Part shown: positions 1 through 6,473 of the stretch, in pieces | Layout of the letters: each line of letters opens with the position of its first letter | Position numbering within the stretch: the first letter of the stretch is position 1 | DNA from: Deltaproteobacteria bacterium | GTDB taxonomy: Bacteria > Myxococcota > Myxococcia > Myxococcales > Myxococcaceae | Length of the DNA: 21,509 nt | Direction: 5' to 3' | Assembly (NCBI GenBank): GCA_016875515.1 | Contig: VGRA01000002.1 | Coordinates: 1-21,509, forward strand | Translations under genes and position numbers: made by a program | The notes under the pieces: generated by a model | Databases searched by the model: none | What the model saw: only the letters and a program-made list of their open reading frames with translations | What the model was told of the DNA's origin: nothing

Positions 1-366
1 CGCACTGGTGATGGCGAGGAGATCCAGCGGCTGGGTCACCTGCTCGGCCAGTCGGTTGGCGAGGAAGGCCGTTGCCTCCTGCGGCCCCACGTCCACGAGC
101 ACCGTCCTGCCCGTGGGGGAGATGACGAGCGCCGCGTCCCCGTGCCCCACGTCCAGCAGGTGAACGTGGAGCTTCCCGTCCCCCGTTCCCGGGCGGGGCG
201 CCCCCAGCCCGGCGAGCCCCGGGGCATCCCGCAGCGGCGCGAGTGCCGGGCGCTTGCGGACGCGGATCTGCAAGTCCTCGGCGGGCGGGGGGCTGGGCAG
301 CGCCGGCGGATCGTTCCCGCACGCCGCGAGCAGTCCCGCGCAGGCCCACAGCCAGGAGCCCCTCAC
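1..366 (-). CDS. ComEC-like metallo-beta-lactamase-fold lipoprotein (partial, C-terminus outside window)
   Basis: Only the first 122 codons are present; the gene leaves the window at position 1. The GTG start at 366 overlaps the TGA of the upstream gene in a GTGA, so the two are probably translationally coupled. The N-terminus is a short hydrophobic segment ending in a lipobox (LAAC, Cys16), so the product should be a lipoprotein. Residues about 75-110 (HVHLLDVGHGDAALVISPTG, then TVLVDVG) match the opening of ComEC-like MBL hydrolases and are clearly related to the same stretch in the neighbour (VHFFDVGQGDAALITSPNG, then TVLVDGG). The HxHxDH metal motif would lie just past the edge, so catalytic competence cannot be judged. 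The usual DGG is DVG here. Substrate unknown; nuclease or phosphodiesterase activity is only a family-level possibility. Confidence 0.8.
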   Translation of the reverse strand, partial: MRGSWLWACAGLLAACGNDPPALPSPPPAEDLQIRVRKRPALAPLRDAPGLAGLGAPRPGTGDGKLHVHLLDVGHGDAALVISPTGRTVLVDVGPQEATAFLANRLAEQVTQPLDLLAITSA

Positions 367-1766
367 GGGTTGCAGTCCTTCGCGGGGGTGCGCCCTTCGG
401 CGGCCTCCGCCCGAGCGGCGAAGGTGATCTTGTTGGAGGGCTTGATGTCCGCGGCTCCCTTGCAGTCTGCCTTGTGGAACTTCTTGGACGATTTTGACGC
501 GACGTAGGTTCCACCGTTCAGGGGACCCGTGGAAGTGTCCGTCGTGCGCTCGCGCCGGCGCGGCTTCTCCTCCTGCTGGGGCTGCGCCTCCGGCTCGGGG
601 GCCGGCTCGGGATCCGGCTCGGGGCCGGCCATCTCGTCCACCGGGGCGGGCACCTCGCGCGTCCAGCGGTCCTTTCCTTTCTTTCCGGCGGGCTCGCCCG
701 GCTCCGCGTGTCCGTGACCGTCCTGGCCGTAGCGGCCGCGGTCCTCCACCGTGGACTTCGAGGGCTTGTGCGAGCCCGGGAGGATGGGACCGGTGGCGAC
801 CTGGGGGCCGCTGACGCCCGCGGCCTTGAACCCCCTGGGGAAGCCGGCCTGCGGCCTGCCGGAGGTGACGGTGACGGAGGTGCCGTCGCTCACCGCCACG
901 ACCTCGCCGTCCAAGTCCGTCCGGAAGAGGTGCGCGCCCACCCGGGCAATGCGGTCCATGGCCGCCTGGGTGGGGTGTCCGTAGTCATTGCCCACGCCGC
1001 AGGAGATGACGGCCACCTTGGGCTTGATCCGCTGGAGGAAGGGATCCGTGGAGGAGTGACGCCCGCCGTGGTGGCCCACCTTGAGCACCGTGGAGGTGAA
1101 GTCGATGTTCTTCTGGAGCAGGTACTCCTCGGTGTCCGGCTCGGCGTCCCCCACGAAGAGGAAGGCGGTCTTCCCATACGTCAGCTTGAAGACGATGGAG
1201 TTGCTGTTGGGGTCCGAGCGGGTCCCCTTGAGGAAGGGATCCTGCGGGGCGCGCGGCCAGAGGATGTGCAGCTGGACCCCCTCCCCGAGCCCAATGGCGA
1301 CCAGCTCCTCGGGCTTCTCCGGGTTGGGCAGCGGGTTCATCACCTGGCCCACGTTGGACCCCACCCACTTGAGGAGCTCCGCGTAGGACTTGCTCGGGTG
1401 GTCGAACCCCGGGTCGAGGAAGCGCTTGGCGCCCACGGCCTTCATCCCCTTGAGCAGCCCGCCCAGGTGGTCCAGGTGCGGGTGGCTCAGGACGACGAGA
1501 TCAAGGGGGCGTCCCCCGAGCAGCTCCGGCAGCCGCCGCTCCAGCACCGCGCCCCCCTCGGGTGGGCCGCCGTCCACCAGCACCGTTTTCCCGTTGGGGG
1601 AGGTGATGAGGGCGGCATCTCCCTGGCCCACGTCGAAGAAGTGGACGGTCAGCTGACCCCTGGCCGGGACCCTGGGGGCAGCGCTCGCCGTGGCCGCCCG
1701 CAGGGGCAGGAGGGCGGCGAGGAGGGCAGCGAGGACGACGGCGAAGGGACGGGACGGGCCGAACAC
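363..1766 (-). CDS. Secreted ComEC/Rec2-like metallo-beta-lactamase hydrolase with C-terminal Ada-like zinc-binding domain
   Basis: 467 residues from the GTG at 1766. That start is chosen because it directly precedes a good Sec signal peptide (residues 1-29, ending ATASA) and avoids running into deoC. The MBL domain spans about 38-305: FFDVGQGD (43-50), the metal motif HPHLDH (95-100), GDAEP (206-210) and HHGGRHSS (232-239), the pattern of the stand-alone ComEC C-terminal hydrolases. A Pro/Glu-rich linker (about 373-406) joins it to a short terminal module (about 420-467) resembling the Ada-type metal-binding fold, YVASKSSKKFHKADC ending in AKDCNP. The first Cys of the usual C-x-x-C is Ala here, leaving His431, Cys435 and Cys465. 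Probably exported; substrate (nucleic acid, nucleotide or other phosphodiester) unknown. Together with the downstream paralogue it forms a two-gene unit. Confidence 0.85.
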   Translation of the reverse strand: MFGPSRPFAVVLAALLAALLPLRAATASAAPRVPARGQLTVHFFDVGQGDAALITSPNGKTVLVDGGPPEGGAVLERRLPELLGGRPLDLVVLSHPHLDHLGGLLKGMKAVGAKRFLDPGFDHPSKSYAELLKWVGSNVGQVMNPLPNPEKPEELVAIGLGEGVQLHILWPRAPQDPFLKGTRSDPNSNSIVFKLTYGKTAFLFVGDAEPDTEEYLLQKNIDFTSTVLKVGHHGGRHSSTDPFLQRIKPKVAVISCGVGNDYGHPTQAAMDRIARVGAHLFRTDLDGEVVAVSDGTSVTVTSGRPQAGFPRGFKAAGVSGPQVATGPILPGSHKPSKSTVEDRGRYGQDGHGHAEPGEPAGKKGKDRWTREVPAPVDEMAGPEPDPEPAPEPEAQPQQEEKPRRRERTTDTSTGPLNGGTYVASKSSKKFHKADCKGAADIKPSNKITFAARAEAAEGRTPAKDCNP

Positions 1767-1818
1767 TGTGCGTTGGAGTATGGCCCACCGCGGCGGGGCG
1801 GTGGTAGACCACTGCACC
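1767..1818. promoter_or_regulatory. Divergent spacer with inverted repeats between the MBL gene and deoC
   Basis: These 52 bp must carry the start signals for both directions. They contain a perfect 7-bp inverted repeat CCACCGC-N6-GCGGTGG (1785-1791 and 1798-1804). Overlapping it is a second, GTGGT-AG-ACCAC (1801-1812), ending 6 bp before the deoC ATG. No clear Shine-Dalgarno sequence precedes either gene. The repeats could be operators or a leader hairpin; such repeats also arise by chance in GC-rich DNA. Confidence 0.35.
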
Positions 1819-2736
1819 ATGGCCCAGACCGATGATGTCTCCAAGGCGGTGGACGAGATCGCTGCGCGCGTGCGCAACCGGCTGAACGCGGCGCGCGTGG
1901 GGCGCGAGGAGCCCTGCACGGCGGTGTCCCCGTCCCAGGCGTCCGCGGCGGCAGCGGAGGACAGCGAGTGCCAGAGCAGCTGCGGCGGGTGCCAGCACCA
2001 CGACAGCTGCGGGACGGCGGGCGCCATTCGGGAGGGGGTGGCGCGCATCAGCCCGGACCGCATCCGCACCTCCGCGGACATTGCCCCGTACATTGATCAC
2101 ACCCTGCTCAAGCCGGACGCCACCCACGAGGAGATCATCAAGGCGGCCGAGGAGGCGCGGAAGCACGGCTTCGCCACGGTGTGCGTGAACTCCGCCAACG
2201 TGGGCACGGTGGCCCGCATCCTGTCCGGGTCGAAGACGGTGCCCATTGCGGTGGTGGGCTTTCCGCTGGGGGCGGGGCTGCCCACGGCCAAGGCGTTCGA
2301 GTCCCGCGAGGCCATCCGGTGCGGTGCGCGGGAGATAGACATGGTCATCAACATCGGCGCGCTGAAGGCGAAGGACTACCAGTTGGTGCACAAGGACATC
2401 GCCACCGTGGTGGACGCGAGCCGCCCGTGGCCGGTCAAGGTCATCCTGGAGACCAGCCAGCTGACGCAGGACGAGAAGATCGTGGCGTGCGCCATTTCCA
2501 AGGCGGCAGGGGCGGCGTTCGTGAAGACCTCCACCGGCTTCAGCTCCGGCGGGGCCACCGCGGAGGACATTGCGCTCATGCGGCGGATCGTCGGGGACGA
2601 CGTGGGGGTGAAGGCCTCCGGCGGCGTGCGCTCGGCGGAGGACGCCCTGAAGATGATCGCCGCGGGCGCCAACCGGCTGGGCGCGTCCGCCTCCGTGGCC
2701 ATCGTCACGGGGAAGACCTCCAACGCCAAGTACTAG
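1819..2736 (+). CDS. deoC: Deoxyribose-phosphate aldolase with Cys-rich N-terminal extension
   Basis: 305 residues; cleaves 2-deoxyribose-5-phosphate to glyceraldehyde-3-phosphate and acetaldehyde, the last step of deoxynucleoside catabolism. The catalytic domain (about 86-305) shows YIDHTLLKPDAT (91-102), CVNSANV (122-128), the REIDMVINIGAL strand (171-182), the Schiff-base lysine in FVKTSTGF (Lys236) and the second lysine in VKASGGVRS (Lys265). The first 85 residues are extra relative to short bacterial DeoC: a likely amphipathic helix (8-25), then a linker with Cys33, Cys51, Cys55, Cys58 and Cys64 plus His60-His61, spaced C-x3-C-x2-C-x5-C. That region could bind metal or a cluster, or act as a targeting tag; nothing seen proves either. 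The ATG at 1819 is used because the longer reading frame would enter the divergent gene. The next gene begins 1 bp after the stop. Confidence 0.95.
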   Translation: MAQTDDVSKAVDEIAARVRNRLNAARVGREEPCTAVSPSQASAAAAEDSECQSSCGGCQHHDSCGTAGAIREGVARISPDRIRTSADIAPYIDHTLLKPDATHEEIIKAAEEARKHGFATVCVNSANVGTVARILSGSKTVPIAVVGFPLGAGLPTAKAFESREAIRCGAREIDMVINIGALKAKDYQLVHKDIATVVDASRPWPVKVILETSQLTQDEKIVACAISKAAGAAFVKTSTGFSSGGATAEDIALMRRIVGDDVGVKASGGVRSAEDALKMIAAGANRLGASASVAIVTGKTSNAKY

Positions 2737-2737
2737 C

Positions 2738-3136
2738 GTGGCGCTGACGAAGGCCCAACGCGCCACCTTGAAGGGGGCGCTCTTGGAGCAGAGGCGGGGG
2801 CTCTCGAAGAAGGGGCCCGTGAAGATTGAGCCCAACCGCACCTCGGAGGCGAAGGTGGGCGGTGACGAGGACGAGCAGCCGCTCAACGAGATGATGCAGT
2901 CCATTGCCTCGGCCCGGAACCGCAACATGGAGGGCGTGTTGGGGCGGGTGGAGAAGGCGCTCCGGAAGCTGGACGAGGACGAGGAGCTGTACGGCGTCTG
3001 TGACGGGTGCGACGAGGACATCGCCTTCGGGCGGTTGAAGGCCATGCCGTGGGCGGAGCTGTGCGTGGCCTGCCAGGGTAAGATGGACGGGCCCCGGACG
3101 GGCCACACGCGGAAGAGGCTGACCGACTACACGTGA
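2738..3136 (+). CDS. DksA/TraR-family C4 zinc-finger protein
   Basis: 132 residues from a GTG one base after the deoC stop. The C-terminal zinc finger has Cys88, Cys91, Cys109 and Cys112, with C-x2-C-x17-C-x2-C spacing as in DksA, and the following residues (YGVCDGCDEDIAFGRLKAMP) are typical of the family. Residues about 35-85 are charged and helical, consistent with the coiled coil that DksA inserts into the RNA polymerase secondary channel. The acidic stretch GDEDEQPLNEMMQSIAS (42-58) lies where the functional tip is expected but does not match the DksA DxxDxA tip exactly. Likely a transcription modulator acting on RNA polymerase; which promoters is unknown. Its tight placement between deoC and the phosphomutase suggests co-transcription. 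Confidence 0.85.
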   Translation: MALTKAQRATLKGALLEQRRGLSKKGPVKIEPNRTSEAKVGGDEDEQPLNEMMQSIASARNRNMEGVLGRVEKALRKLDEDEELYGVCDGCDEDIAFGRLKAMPWAELCVACQGKMDGPRTGHTRKRLTDYT

Positions 3137-3140
3137 CAAC

Positions 3141-3145
3141 GGAGG
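3141..3145 (+). promoter_or_regulatory. Ribosome binding site deciding the phosphomutase start
   Basis: GGAGG lies 5 bp before the ATG at 3151. A GTG at 3133 would overlap the previous stop (GTGA) and add six residues, but the strong Shine-Dalgarno at this spacing favours the ATG. Confidence 0.7.
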
Positions 3146-3150
3146 CGCGC

Positions 3151-4878
3151 ATGATCCCGAAGGAGCTTCTGCAGGCGGTGCAGGCGTGGCGCAGCGGGGA
3201 CCCGGACCCGGCGACGGCGGCGGAGCTGGCCGGGCTGGTGGAGGCGGGCAACGCGGCGGAGCTGGCAGACCGCTTCGCGGGGGTGCTCGAGTTCGGCACC
3301 GCGGGGCTGCGCGGGGTGCTGGGGGGCGGCCCCAACCGGATGAACCGCGCGGTGGTGCGGAGGACCACGGCGGGGCTGGCGCGGTACCTCAAGGCCCACG
3401 TCCCGGACGTGGCCCGCCGCGGCGTGGTGGTGGGCCGGGACGGCCGGCGGATGAGCCGCGAGTTCGCCGAAGACACCGCGTGCGTGCTGGCCGCCGAGGG
3501 AATCCCCGCGTTCGTGTTCGACGACGTGGTGCCCACGCCCGTCACCGCCTTTGCCACGCTGCGCTTGGGGGCCGCGGCAGCGGTGATGGTGACCGCCAGC
3601 CACAACCCGCCCGAGTACAACGGCTACAAGGTCTATTGGTCCAACGGCGCGCAGATCATTCCGCCGCACGACAAGGGCATTGCCGCGGCCATAGACCGGG
3701 TGGAGCCCGCCAACCAGGTGAAGCTGCTGCCGCGCGGGGAGGCCGAGGCGAAGGGGCTGTGGAAGCCGGTGGCGCCCGAGGTGGACGAGGCCTACCTGCG
3801 CGCCATCATGGCGCTGCGCCTGCACCCGGAGTCCGCGGCGAAGCTGTCCGTGGTCTACACCGCCATGCACGGGGTGGGCGGGCGCTGGGTGGAGGCGGCG
3901 TTCCAGCGCGCGAACGTGGGCACGCTGCACCCGGTGGCCGCGCAGCACGCGCCGGACGGTGACTTCCCCACGGTGCGCTTCCCCAACCCGGAGGAGCCGG
4001 GCGCCATGGACCTGTCCATCGCGCTCGCCGAGCAGGTGGGGGCGGAGCTGGTGCTCGCCAACGATCCGGACGCAGACCGGCTGGCGGTGATGGCCCGTGA
4101 CGCGGGCGGCAAGCTGCGCGCGCTCACCGGCAACGAGGTGGGCGTGCTGCTCGGCCACTACACGCTGACGCAGCGGACGCCGCGCCCGGACAAGCCGCTG
4201 GTCATCACCACCATCGTCTCCTCTGCGCAGCTGCAGGCGCTGGCGCAGGCCGCCGGGGCGCTGTACGCGGAGACGCTCACGGGCTTCAAGTGGGTGGCGA
4301 ACCGCGCGCTGGAACTGGAGAAGTCCGACGGGGCCACCTTCCTCATGGGGTACGAGGAGGCGCTCGGGTACACGGTGGGGACGGTGGCGCGGGACAAGGA
4401 CGGCGTGGGGGCGGCGCTGGTGTTCGCGGACCTGGCGGCGTGGTGCAAGGGGCGCGGCACCACGGTGCTCGGGTACCTTGAGGAGATCCAGCGCGCGCAC
4501 GGGCTGTTCGTGGCGGGGCAAAAGAACTTCACTTTCCCCGGCACGGAGGGGGCGGCGGTCATCCAGCGGATCATGCAGGGCTTCCGCTCCTCCCACCCCG
4601 CCGCGGTGGGCCCCTACGCGGTGCGCGTGACGAAGGACTACCAGTCCGGGACGCTGCCGCTGCCGCCGTCCAACGTCGTCGCCTACGAGTTGGAGGGGGG
4701 AAGCCGCATCACCGTGCGCCCGTCCGGCACGGAGCCGAAGATCAAGTACTACTTCGAGCTGAAGGAGTCGCTCGCGCCGGGCGAGCCGATGGCCGCGGCG
4801 CGCGCGCGGGCGGCAGGGAAGCTGGAGGCGCTGCAGGCGGCCTTCCTCGAACTGGCGCGGGTGCGGGGCCAGCCGTAG
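3151..4878 (+). CDS. Alpha-D-phosphohexomutase family enzyme, PGM2/phosphopentomutase-like
   Basis: 575 residues. All four landmarks of the superfamily are present: FGTAGLRG (48-55), the catalytic phosphoserine loop TASHNP (Ser150), the magnesium loop DPDADR (305-310), the sugar-binding loop GYEEALGY (400-407) and the phosphate-binding loop RPSGTEPK (523-530). FGTAGLRG together with GYEEALG is characteristic of the PGM2 branch rather than of AlgC or GlmM, and mammalian PGM2 is known to act mainly as a phosphopentomutase. Next to deoC and within reach of two nucleoside phosphorylases, the best guess is ribose/deoxyribose-1-phosphate to 5-phosphate conversion. Glucose-1-phosphate or mannose-1-phosphate mutase activity remains possible. 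Cytoplasmic. The family call is firm; substrate is inference. Confidence 0.92.
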   Translation: MIPKELLQAVQAWRSGDPDPATAAELAGLVEAGNAAELADRFAGVLEFGTAGLRGVLGGGPNRMNRAVVRRTTAGLARYLKAHVPDVARRGVVVGRDGRRMSREFAEDTACVLAAEGIPAFVFDDVVPTPVTAFATLRLGAAAAVMVTASHNPPEYNGYKVYWSNGAQIIPPHDKGIAAAIDRVEPANQVKLLPRGEAEAKGLWKPVAPEVDEAYLRAIMALRLHPESAAKLSVVYTAMHGVGGRWVEAAFQRANVGTLHPVAAQHAPDGDFPTVRFPNPEEPGAMDLSIALAEQVGAELVLANDPDADRLAVMARDAGGKLRALTGNEVGVLLGHYTLTQRTPRPDKPLVITTIVSSAQLQALAQAAGALYAETLTGFKWVANRALELEKSDGATFLMGYEEALGYTVGTVARDKDGVGAALVFADLAAWCKGRGTTVLGYLEEIQRAHGLFVAGQKNFTFPGTEGAAVIQRIMQGFRSSHPAAVGPYAVRVTKDYQSGTLPLPPSNVVAYELEGGSRITVRPSGTEPKIKYYFELKESLAPGEPMAAARARAAGKLEALQAAFLELARVRGQP

Positions 4879-4889
4879 GGTCGTTCCCC

Positions 4890-5549
4890 ATGCTGCGCTC
4901 TTTCACCCTCGTCGCCGTCTCGCTGCTGGCCGCGCCTGCATTCGCGCAGGTGATCGAAGTCTCCGAGCCCATCATCCGCAGCCAGGGCTGGAGCACCATG
5001 GCAGGCCTCACCGTGGGCGAGGCGCGCACGGTGGTGACCGGCCAGGCCACCTTCCCCGGGCTGTCGGTGGGCGTGCTGCGCGGGATGCATTCGCGGGTAG
5101 ATGCCGGGGGACTGTTCTCCTTCAACTACGGCGTGGAGGGGAACGCGGCGGACATTGCCCCGGAGTTGAAGCTGCAGGGGCGGGCGCGCGCGTCGCTGTA
5201 CCAGGGGCAGCGCGTCAACCTGGGAGCGGAATTCTCACCCGGGGCGCTCGTCGTCTTCCGTCCCAATGACCAGCGGGAGTGGGGCATGACCGTGCCCATG
5301 GCACTCACCCTGGGCATCCCGGTGGGCAGCGCGCTGCACCTGCACGCCGCGGTGGAGTGCCCGCTGTGGTTTGACTTCGCCTCCACGAAGCTGCGGGTGC
5401 CCATCCTGGCCGGGGGAGGGGCGGAGTACTTCCTGGACCGCAGCGTCGCGCTGACCCTGAACCTGCGGACGGGGCCCACCCTGCAGACCTGGGCTGGAAC
5501 GGGCGTCTTCACCTTCCAGTCGCTGCTTGGCGTGGCGTGGAGGCTGTAG
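4890..5549 (+). CDS. Predicted outer-membrane beta-barrel protein, function unknown
   Basis: 219 residues with a clean Sec signal peptide (1-19, ending AFA before Gln20). The mature part alternates polar and hydrophobic residues with many Gly and aromatic positions (for example LSVGVLRGMHSRVDAGGLF, RVNLGAEFSPGALVVF, SVALTLNLRTGPTLQTW) and ends in an aromatic-containing strand (LLGVAWRL), all consistent with a small barrel. It starts 11 bp after the phosphomutase and ends 5 bp before the esterase, so it is probably in the same operon. A role as a nucleoside porin is tempting from context, but I see no Tsx signature and do not claim it. A periplasmic beta-rich protein is an alternative. Confidence 0.6.
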   Translation: MLRSFTLVAVSLLAAPAFAQVIEVSEPIIRSQGWSTMAGLTVGEARTVVTGQATFPGLSVGVLRGMHSRVDAGGLFSFNYGVEGNAADIAPELKLQGRARASLYQGQRVNLGAEFSPGALVVFRPNDQREWGMTVPMALTLGIPVGSALHLHAAVECPLWFDFASTKLRVPILAGGGAEYFLDRSVALTLNLRTGPTLQTWAGTGVFTFQSLLGVAWRL

Positions 5550-5554
5550 CCGCC

Positions 5555-6337
5555 ATGCGGCCCTCGCTCGCGTCTTTCGCCAGTGCCGCGCTGTTGTGGG
5601 GCTGCAAGGCGAGCGTGCCCGCCTCCCCGGTGGATGCCGGGACGCCGGCAGCCGCCACCGCTGCAGCGCAACCGGCCATCCCGGGAGCGCCCGACGTCCC
5701 GGTGACCATCCCCCCCGTGAAAAGGCCCGTTACGCACCTGGTCGTGATGCTGCACGGGTACGGGGCGGACGCCCAGTCCTTCGCCCGCATCTCCCGGATG
5801 GTGACGTCCCGGCTGTCCACCGCGGAGGTGCTCATCCCGGATGCGTTTGATCCCTACGAGGGGGGCCCCACCGGGCGCCAGTGGTTCAGCCGCCAGGGAA
5901 ACCTGGAGGCCGAGCGCTTGGAGCGGGTGGCCCGGGCCGGTCAACGCCTGTCGGCGTGGCTGGACGCGGAACTGCAGCGCCGGGGTCTGCTGGCAGACCG
6001 GCTGGTGGTGGTGGGCTTCTCTCAGGGGGGCATGCTCGCCGGCTGGCTCGCGCTGAACCGCGGGCAGCGCCCGGCGGCGGTGGTGGTGATGTCCGGCCAG
6101 GTGGTCCAGTCGGCGGCGGCCGTGCCCACGCGCGGGCGCGCCGCGCCGGTGCTGGTGGTCCACGGGGAGGCGGACCGCGTCATCCCGGTGGACGTGGTGG
6201 ACCCCGGCGTGCAACTGCTCGAGTCCGCTGGCCTCAAGGTCACCCGCCGCGTCCTGCCGGGGCTCGGACACGGGGTGCAGGTGGACGAGTTGAACGAGAT
6301 TGCAATGTTCCTGGCCGAGGCCACCGGCGAGCGCTGA
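5555..6337 (+). CDS. Phospholipase/carboxylesterase-family alpha/beta hydrolase, probable lipoprotein
   Basis: 260 residues from the ATG at 5555. The N-terminus is a short signal with a lipobox-like LWGC (Cys17; Trp at -2 is unusual), followed by an Ala/Pro-rich linker to about residue 56. The hydrolase domain has the oxyanion motif HGYGAD (67-72), the nucleophile elbow GFSQGG (Ser156), the acid in HGEADRVIP (Asp207) and the catalytic His239 in GLGHGV. Order and spacing fit the carboxylesterase/phospholipase family (PF02230). It would act on short-chain or phospholipid-derived esters at the envelope; substrate unknown. Last gene of the plus-strand run that begins at deoC; it converges on the importer genes. 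Confidence 0.88.
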   Translation: MRPSLASFASAALLWGCKASVPASPVDAGTPAAATAAAQPAIPGAPDVPVTIPPVKRPVTHLVVMLHGYGADAQSFARISRMVTSRLSTAEVLIPDAFDPYEGGPTGRQWFSRQGNLEAERLERVARAGQRLSAWLDAELQRRGLLADRLVVVGFSQGGMLAGWLALNRGQRPAAVVVMSGQVVQSAAAVPTRGRAAPVLVVHGEADRVIPVDVVDPGVQLLESAGLKVTRRVLPGLGHGVQVDELNEIAMFLAEATGER

Positions 6338-6473
6338 GCGCGCGCGCTGTCAGGGTGCCCCGGGGCAGCGGTCGCTGCAGGTGTGCGCATGGAGGACATG
6401 AACGCAGAGACAGGGGACGCCGCGGTCGGAGTCCTCGGGGGCGTCGGGGCGAGCGGCGTCCGGGAGCCTGCGG
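6338..6473. other. Convergent intergenic region, no clear terminator
   Basis: 136 bp between the convergent esterase and permease genes. It holds two short perfect palindromes, AGCGCGCGCGCT (6337-6348) and TGCCCCGGGGCA (6356-6367), without loops or T tracts, so neither is a convincing intrinsic terminator. No coding sequence seen. Confidence 0.4.

Noticed and set aside
1819..2736. DeoC as cargo of a bacterial microcompartment
   Set aside because: The N-terminal helix invites the idea, but there is no shell-protein, aldehyde dehydrogenase or phosphotransacylase gene nearby. Kept only as a minor alternative in the DeoC finding.
1501..3108. 535-codon minus-strand open frame across deoC and the zinc-finger gene
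   Set aside because: No recognisable motif; lies opposite two genes with conserved catalytic or zinc residues.
3127..4596. 489-codon minus-strand open frame opposite the phosphomutase
   Set aside because: Arg/His-rich shadow of a well-conserved gene.
6337..6367. Two GC palindromes between convergent genes as a bidirectional terminator
   Set aside because: No loop and no T tract on either strand; palindromes of this size are expected by chance at this GC content.
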